A DNA stretch of 64,000 nt. Source: Parietaria judaica. Lineage: Eukaryota > Streptophyta > Magnoliopsida > Rosales > Urticaceae. Both the position numbers and the translations under genes were made by a program. Location: positions 11,369,001 to 11,433,000 of the forward strand of contig OX940866.1 of the NCBI GenBank assembly GCA_954871525.1, read 5' to 3'. Below the pieces are notes generated by a model. It did no database searches and had not been told where the DNA came from. It saw only the letters and a list, made by a program, of their open reading frames with translations. Positions 57,085 through 64,000 of the stretch are shown here, one piece after another. The first letter of the stretch is position 1. Each line of letters begins with the position of its first letter.

Positions 57085-60000
57085 ATGGCAAAAGATGATT
57101 CTATTTCTTCCTCCACTACAAAGAAAAACACTTCTCCTTACGATCTGAATCCCAATGATAACCCAGGCAATCTGATTACCCATGTCAAATTGACGGGCCC
57201 AAACTACGATGAATGGGCGAAAGCAGTTCGATGCGCTCTTCGTTCGAAGAAAAAATCTGGATTCTTAGATGGAAAAATACCTCGGCCGGCTGATGATTCA
57301 CAAGATCTAGATGATTGGTACACGGTTAACTCGATGTTGGTGTCCTGGATTTTCAACACCATCGATCCTACTCTACGCTCAACAATTTCATATAAAGACA
57401 GCGCTTATGCGTTGTGGCAAGACATAACAGAGAGGTTTCATGTGACAAATGGGCCTCGGATTCATCAAATCAAGAGTGAAATTGCTGATTGTAAAAGAGG
57501 AAATTCTTCCATCGCTGATTATTATGGTAGAATGAAGAAATTATGGGAAGATTTGGGTGATTACGACACACCTCCCTCTTGTCACTGTGGTCGTTGTACT
57601 TGTGATCTTGCAAAAGCCTTTGATCGTAGGCTTGAAGAGGAGAAGGTACATCAATTTCTTTTGGGTGTCAATTCAAGTCTATTTTCTAATATCAGATCCA
57701 ATTTGCTTGGCATGGAGCCTTTACCTACAATGAATAAAGTCTACGCATCGCTTACTCGTGAGGAACAAGTCCAATCTACACGCACACCGCAAGATTCGTC
57801 CGGTGAAGTTCTCAGTTTCGCTGTGAAGGCTCTCACAAGTCATCGCTCTAATCAACAACGGAACAAAGATTCAAAGGACTCTCGTTTTTGTTCTCATTGT
57901 AAACGATCCGGACATGAAACTGATACTTGTTTCTTACTTCATGGATATTCTGAGTGGTATACGGAGCGCCAAAATATTGTTGGCCGTGGCGCGAATCATA
58001 ACAAAGGGCGTGGCAGAGGTGGTTTATCCCGGGCAAATCATGTTGTCACTTCATCACCTTCAACTTCAAGCGTCTCTAAGGATTTCGATACTACAGGCGC
58101 TCCTAGTTTCAGTGATGAACAGTGGCAAATGTTGCGTTCGTTTCTCGCTACAAAACCCACATTAAAAATGACTGGTAAGCGAAATACTATTACATGGATT
58201 ATCGACTCTGGCGCTACCAATCACGTAACTGGCAATATTGATCTTCTCACCGATATAAGTGATTTCCCCAATTGTCCAGTTCATTTACCTAATGGAGATA
58301 CAGTTTTGGCCACTAAAATAGGAGTTGTTCGTCTTAATCCACACTTGACTCTCCACGATATTCTTTATGTTCCAAATCTCACTTGCAATCTTATCTCAGT
58401 TTCACAGTTAGTTCGACAAAATGATTGTGTTCTCTTTTTTACGGACATGCTTTGTGCAATACAGGGCCGCACCTCGAGGATGCTGATTGGAGCGGGTGAG
58501 AATCGGGACGGACTTTATTATCTTTGTAATTTACCTAGAGCAAACGCCATTCACCACAAGGGTTCCGTTAGCTCTGGAGTATGGCATGCTTGAATGGGAC
58601 ATCCATCCTCTCGGGTTTTGGAACTTCTTTCAAAAGCTGGTGTTTCGCCTTCTTATTCGATGTCTCCTAGTATTTGTGATGTTTGTGTTAGAGCAAAACA
58701 CTCTCGGGCTAGTTTTTCTTCAAGTAAAAATAATGCTACTCAGATTTTTGAACTTTTGCATTGTGATTTATGGGGTCAGTATCGAACTCCATCTTCTAAT
58801 GGCGCTACTTATTTTTTTACAATTGTGGATGATTGTTCTCGTGCTGTGTGGATATTTTTACTCAATGAAAAAACGGCAGTGCTACAGACTTTGCTCAATT
58901 TTTTTGCGTTTGTAAAACGACAATTTGACAAGAATGTTAAGGTCGTACGGAGTGATAACGGTACCGAGTTAATTACTCTCAAACCCTATTTTGCAGCAAA
59001 CGGTATCTTATTTGAAACATCTTGTACCGGAACTCCACAACAAAATGGCCGAGTTGAGCGCAAACATCAACATATATTGAATGTGGCTAGGGCTTTGTTA
59101 TTTCAAGGGAATTTACCGATTAGTTTTTGGGGAGAGAGTGTTCTTACTGCAGGATACTTGATTAACCGTACTCCTACCCCAATCTTGAAAGGAAAAACGC
59201 CTTATGAAATTTTATACAACAAACCTCCATTATATGACCACCTACGTACTTTTGGATGTCTCTGCTACACTTATAATCAACAACGCAAAGGGGATAAGTT
59301 TGCTAGTCGTTCTCGTCGGTGCTTATTTGTTGGATACCCTCTAGGAAAAAAAGGATGGTATTTATATGATCTGGAGAAAGAGTCTTTTTTTGTTTCTAGA
59401 GATGTAATCTTTCAAGAGACTGTATTTCCTTTTGAGCCTCAATCGCTACCCAATACAACCGATTCGCCGTTGACAGATTCTGTTTCATTTATGGGATCTA
59501 ATGATGACTATGTGGCTGAAGTGGCTCAACCAGAGGCAAATTCTCCCACCGCATTAGCAAGAGGGGGTGTCGAGTTACAGACGGATGATAGTCCTCAATA
59601 TGACAACATATCTTCCACGGACGCTCATGTTCATCGAGAAGAAGTGTTGGGCCGTGGACTTCGTATCAAACAACCGTCAGTGTTGCTACGTGATTTTGTG
59701 GCTAACACTGTTACAGAGATAAGTCCAAGCTTTGATTCCACCCCTTCAATAACCCATGCCTCAAGTACACCTTATTTGCTTGCTAATCATGTCAGCTATG
59801 GTCGATTTTCTATGAAGCACAAGAATTTTATTGGTGCCATTACTTCACACGTTGAACCAAAGACTTATTCGGAGGCCGTTAAGCATTCGTGTTGGCGTGA
59901 TGCTATGCGAAAAGAGTTAGACGCACTTGATGCAAATCATTCTTGGACATTGGAAACATTGCCTTCAAATGTTAAATCCATAGGCTGTAAATGGGTTTTT

Positions 60001-61389
60001 CGTATAAAGTACAACTTTGATGGAACGGTTGAACGGTACAAAGCTCGTCTGGTTATTTTGGGTAATCGTCAAGTTGAAGGCATTGATTATAACGAGACAT
60101 TTGCTCCTATGGCGAAAGTTGTTACCGTACGAATGTTTTTAGCCGTTGCCGCTGCTCGGGCCTGGGAGCTTCACCAAATGGATGTTCATAACGCCTTTCT
60201 GCATGGCGATTTAGATGAAGTTGTCTACATGCGTCCTCCTCCGGGTTTTCACCCGCCTAAAGCTGATTTGGTATGTCGATTAAGGAAATCTCTTTATGGG
60301 CTCAAGCAAGCCCCAAGATGTTGGTTTGCGAAACTTCGTTCCGCTTTGCTTGAATATGGTTTTGTTCAATCTACTGCTGATTATTCTCTATTCTCGCTAA
60401 AGCATGCATGTGCTAAACTTCATGTCCTTATTTACGTTGATGATTTGATTATATCAGGTGATGATAGTTCACTTATTCAAAATTTCAAGACTTATCTGAG
60501 TAATTGTTTTCACATGAAAGACTTGGGGATTTTGAAGTACTTTCTCGGCATTGAAGTAGCTCGTCAACCTGCTGGGATTTATCTGTGTCAACGGAAGTAT
60601 GCTCTTGATATAATATCTGAGTCGGGGATGCTAGGTAGTAAACCTGTTGATTTTCCTCTTGAGCAAAATCATCGCTTAGCTGATCCAGATGGTGATTTCT
60701 TTGCCACTCCTGATAGATATCGTCGGCTTGTTGGTCGACTTATTTATTTATCTGTTACTCGTCCTGAGCTCTCTTACTCGGTTCATCTTTTGGCTCAGTT
60801 TATGCATCAACCCCGCGTCAAGCACTGAGAAGCTGCCTTGCGTGTTGTCCGGTATTTAAAAGCTCATCCTGGGCAAGGTATATTTCTACGAGCAGAAAGT
60901 GATTTGCGTTTGTTTGCGTGGTGCGACTCTGATTGGGCAAGTTGTCCCTTGACTCGGCGATCTTTTAGCGGGTGGCTTGTCTTTCTCGGTCCTTCACCTA
61001 TCTCTTGGAAAACTAAGAAGCAACATACAGTTTCTCGCTCTTCGGCAGAGGCTGAGTATCGTGCTATGGCTGTCACTACTTGCGAATTGTAATGGTTGAA
61101 ACATTTGTTGCTCGATCTCGGCGTTTCTCATCCTCAACCGATTCCGTTGTCTTGTGACAGTCAAGCTGCTCTCCATATTGCTGCGAATCCCGTCTTTCAT
61201 GAACGTACCAAACATATTGAAGTGGATTGTCATTTTGTTCGCAACGCCATTTCCGATCAGCTCATACAGCCTTCCTATGTGTCTACTACTACTGAACTGG
61301 CTGATATTTTCACGAAGGCGCTTGGAAAATCTCAGTTTCAATATTTTTTTAGCAAGTTGGGCATTTGTGATCTTCATGCGCCAACTTGA
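57085..61389 (+). pseudogene. Copia Gag-Pol polyprotein with three premature stops
   Basis: One reading frame runs from ATG 57085 to 61389 (1434 codons before the final stop) with no frameshift. It is interrupted by TGA at 58591-58593, TGA at 60826-60828 and TAA at 61090-61092. Domains in order: Gag (LTGPNYDEWAKAVRCALRSK), zinc knuckle CSHCKRSGHETDTC (about 268), protease IIDSGATNHVTG (about 373), and the GAG-pre-integrase region, where the first stop falls. The integrase core has CDLWGQ, RSDNGTE and NGRVERKH; reverse transcriptase has YVDDLIISG (about 1118). RNase H ([27 protein letters not shown]) is split by the last two stops. The copy cannot make full Pol by normal translation. Confidence 0.95.
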
Positions 61390-61396
61390 GAGGGGG
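61388..61396 (+). other. Polypurine tract of Copia element 2
   Basis: GAGAGGGGG lies directly before the 3' LTR and overlaps the polyprotein's final stop codon region. Confidence 0.8.
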
Positions 61397-61589
61397 TGTT
61401 ACGATATTGCCTTGTATATTGCCTACTAATTAGGAAAGTAGTTAATATCATATATCTCCTATATTATATAATATTTAATTAGTATTATTTACGGTAGGGT
61501 TTTGTTTTGATGTACCACTATATATGTAACCATCAATAAAATGAGACACATATATCGGATTATTTCTTCCGCCGCTGTACTGCTTGTCA
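61397..61589 (+). repeat. 3' LTR of Copia element 2
   Basis: 193 bp, identical by eye to the 5' LTR. It is followed by the second GTTTA target copy. Confidence 0.95.
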
Positions 61590-61594
61590 GTTTA

Positions 61595-62160
61595 TCTGTT
61601 TGAATTATTAACTTGGCCTACAAGTATATACGTTATTATTTGTGTAGGAGTATTCGGATTGATTGATTAATGATTACATTGTAGAAATTGTTCTCTTGTA
61701 TAGACCATATTTGTGAATAACAATAGAAGTGGGATTTCTTTTAATTTCTAATTGTAATTTCTGTTACACAAGTGTAACTGGAATTACGTATCTGTAATTA
61801 TATTTACTTTATGTCATTTTAGTAACCTACATACTTCATGTATTTGTAGAAAGAAGCTGAAAAGGTTCAAAAAGCGCTTATGAAGACATTTCAAAGAAAA
61901 GTTACAAGAAGGGGTGCGAAGAAAGATAATGTGTGATTTAGTTTTTAGTCATTAACATGTTCTAACATTCGGTCTTTGACCAATTTGTCTCATTTACTTT
62001 TTCTTCCTTTTAAACTCTTATGACTATTACCTTTACTTTTCGGATTACATGTGTTTAAACAGAAGCATAAAGAATTGATGTTACATAATTAAGACATTAA
62101 AGCTCATCTAATTGAAGAAAATGTTTCTTGAAACTCTAGAATCACGAAATTGTAACTCCA
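61595..62160 (+). other. Intergenic sequence with a possible basic C-terminal exon
   Basis: At 61850-61937 an AG acceptor (TTTGTAG) is followed by about 28 open codons, rich in Lys and Arg (KTFQRKVTRRGAKKDNV), ending in TGA. It could be the last exon of a plus-strand gene interrupted or preceded by the Copia insertion. The family is not recognised. The rest is AT-rich. Confidence 0.3.
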
Positions 62161-63240
62161 GTTACAAAAGTGTAACTTCAGTTACATAAGTGTAACTTCG
62201 GTTACAAAAATTGTTTTAATACTTTCAAATTTATTCCAATAAAGAAAAAGCACTAAATTATTATTTTTAATAAATATATTGAAATTTGATTCCATAATAA
62301 ATACATTTTTAATAACGTTTTGTTTTATCGCTAAAAGAGCGAAAACACACCGTTTCTCTGAATTACAGACTTGCACCGTTACTTATGTAGAATCTCTTAA
62401 TATGTAACAACAGTGTAATTATATATGACTAGAATTACAAAATTGTAAGTCCAGTTACAAAAGTGTAACTCCAGTTACATAAGTGTAACTCCAGTTACAA
62501 AAGTGTAACAACAATAACAAAAGAGTAACTTCGGTTACAAAAATTGTTTTAATACTTCCAAATTTATTCCAATAAAGAAAAAACACTAAATTATTATTTT
62601 AAGAAATATATTGAAATTTGATTCCATAATAAATACACTTTTAATATCGTTTTGTTTTATCGCTAAAAGAGCGAAAACACACCGTGTCTCTGACTTACAA
62701 ACTTGCACCATTTCTTATGTAGAATCTCTTAATATGTAACAACAGTGTAATTATATATGACTAGAATTACGAAATTGTAAGTCCAGTTACAAAAGTGTAA
62801 CTCCAGTTACAAAAGTGTAACTCGAGTTACATAAGTGTAACTTCAGTTACAAACGTGTAACTTCGGTTACAAAAATTGTTTTAATACTTCCAAATTAATT
62901 CCAATAAAGAAAAAACATTAAATTATTATTTTAGGAAATATATTGAAATTTGATTCCATAATAAATACACTTTTAATATCGTTTTGTTTTATCGCTAAAA
63001 GAGCGAAAACACACCGTTTCTCTGACTTACAAACTTGCACCATTTCTTATGTAGAATCTCTTAATATGTAACATAAGTGTAATTATATATGACTATAATT
63101 ACGAAATTGTAACTCCAGTTATAAAAGTGTAACTCCAGTTACATAAGTGTAACTCCAGTTACAAAACTGTAACTCGAGTTACATAAGTGTAATTTCAGTT
63201 ACAAAAGTGTAACTTCGGTTACAAAAATTTAATTCCAGTT
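62160..63240. repeat. 332-bp tandem repeat carrying GTAACT..AGTTAC motif arrays
   Basis: The marker TTGTTTTAATACTT recurs at 62211, 62545 and 62876, giving periods of 334 and 331 bp. Each unit has a conserved AT-rich part (including TTTTATCGCTAAAAGAGCGAAAAC and CTTATGTAGAATCTC) and a variable array of AAGTGTAACTCCAGTTACA-type units, four to eight per copy. The short unit is itself an interrupted palindrome, GTAACT-NN-AGTTAC. Confidence 0.93.
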
Positions 63241-64000
63241 ACAACAGTGTAACCACATCGTCTATAAATACGTTGGAAGAACTGCCATTTAGATCTTCAC
63301 TGGTGAATGCATAAGATTCGGACCTACCGAATTGCCCTGTAACAATAGTAATTTTAAAATTTATTATATAACTGTCATATTTGAAATAATGTAACGGCAG
63401 CAACATAAGTGTAACTTCAGATACAAACGTGTAACTTCAGTTACATAAATGTAACTTCAGATACAAACGTGTAACTTCAGTTACATAAATGTAACTTTAG
63501 TTACACGTTTGTAACTGAAGTTACACTTATGTAACTTCAGTTACATAAGGGTAACTAAAGTTACATTATTGTAATTTTAGATACACGATTGTAATTGCAA
63601 CATAAGTGTAACTGCAGTTACATAAGTGTAACTTCAGATACAAACATGTAACTAAAGTTACATTTATGTAACTGAAGTTACACGTTTGTATCTGAAGTTA
63701 CAAGTTACAATTATGTAACAAGTAGAATTAAAATTGTGTAAACAATAAGAGTTCTTAATCTAATATTACAATATACCATGGTTGGCCAAATTTTTAGTGT
63801 GCGACGATCTTGATGATCCATCGGAGGCCGACATTAATGAACCTACACAATATAAGATTTTCCATTAAACTCGTATAATTACTATAGATATGGTTAAAGT
63901 TACAATTACGTAACTTTAAAGTAGATACAATCGATTCCTCACTCACCCGAAAACTGGCTCTGGACTCGTCAACCAGTGCCCTGAACCGGTCCAAAAGAAG
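63241..64000 (-). other. Motif array and possible 3' exons of a minus-strand gene
   Basis: The GTAACTTCAGATACAAACGT/GTAACTTCAGTTACATAAAT array continues at 63390-63720. On the minus strand, short open stretches next to plausible splice sites suggest exons. These are one running in from the window edge to a GTGAGT donor near 63952, one starting near 63846 after TTGTGTAG, and one near 63342-63240 after TTGTTACAG (open to ...IDDVVTLL and a stop). The frames could not be joined with confidence, and no family is recognised. Confidence 0.25.

Larger units (their letters stand above)
56831..61589 (+). mobile_element. Ty1/Copia element 2, short LTRs, broken polyprotein
   Basis: A 4759-bp element with two 193-bp LTRs (56831-57023 and 61397-61589) that look identical, starting TGTTACGATA and ending GCTTGTCA. 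The exact 5-bp target GTTTA lies at 56826-56830 and 61590-61594. A Met-tRNA primer-binding site and a GAGAGGGGG polypurine tract are present. Short LTRs and the Gag type suggest the Ale/Retrofit side of Copia (inferred). The polyprotein frame has three stops. Confidence 0.96.

Overview
The window is nuclear DNA of a flowering plant, most likely a eudicot. The evidence is a set of intron-containing plant genes (a plasmodesmal callose-binding protein, a PAP15/PAP23-like purple acid phosphatase, a zinc-finger ubiquitin protease, the GINS subunit SLD5 and a 64-residue SERF/4F5 protein) embedded in AT-rich, transposon-dense sequence with tRNA-primed LTR retrotransposons. No species can be named from the sequence.

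Layout. 0-9 kb is intergenic and holds a long foldback element cut by the window edge, a second foldback MITE with a perfect 9-bp target duplication, SINE-like remnants, and a hAT-type element nested in a CACTA-like end. About 9.3-20.5 kb is one large decayed Mutator-like element (MULE). It has a transposase pseudogene (MuDR DNA-binding region, core remnant, SWIM zinc finger) on +, and a DUF1985-Ulp1 protease pseudogene on -. Its noncoding DNA is filled with the short motif AGCGGTA, including a 356-bp tandem repeat. 21.6-27.0 kb is an intact Copia element with apparently identical LTRs. 28.1-28.7 kb is a SERF/4F5 gene whose first intron looks like an AT-AC U12 intron. 31.65-36.76 kb is a non-autonomous, Gypsy-like LTR element on - filled with minisatellites. 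37.3-41.1 kb is a UBP1/UBP2-like deubiquitinase gene, 42.4-44.0 kb a PDCB-like gene, 45.7-50.3 kb the phosphatase with a long hairpin transposon in intron 1, and 53.9-55.6 kb SLD5. 56.1-56.8 kb is a head-to-head fusion of two host-gene fragments (tubulin-folding cofactor C on -, autoinhibited Ca2+-ATPase tail on +). 56.8-61.6 kb is a second Copia element with apparently identical LTRs but three in-frame stops. 62.1-63.7 kb is a second motif array (GTAACT..AGTTAC), followed by possible partial exons on - at the window end.

How the parts relate. The host genes are independent housekeeping or cell-wall genes, not an operon or cluster. The most interesting system is the 11-kb MULE. A DUF1985 protein together with one short motif confined to the element's own noncoding DNA is the arrangement known from VANDAL-type MULEs, whose VANC proteins bind element-specific motifs and remove silencing. 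That function is inferred here. Exon structures of the five host genes were read by eye from splice sites and reading frame; every one sums to a whole number of codons.
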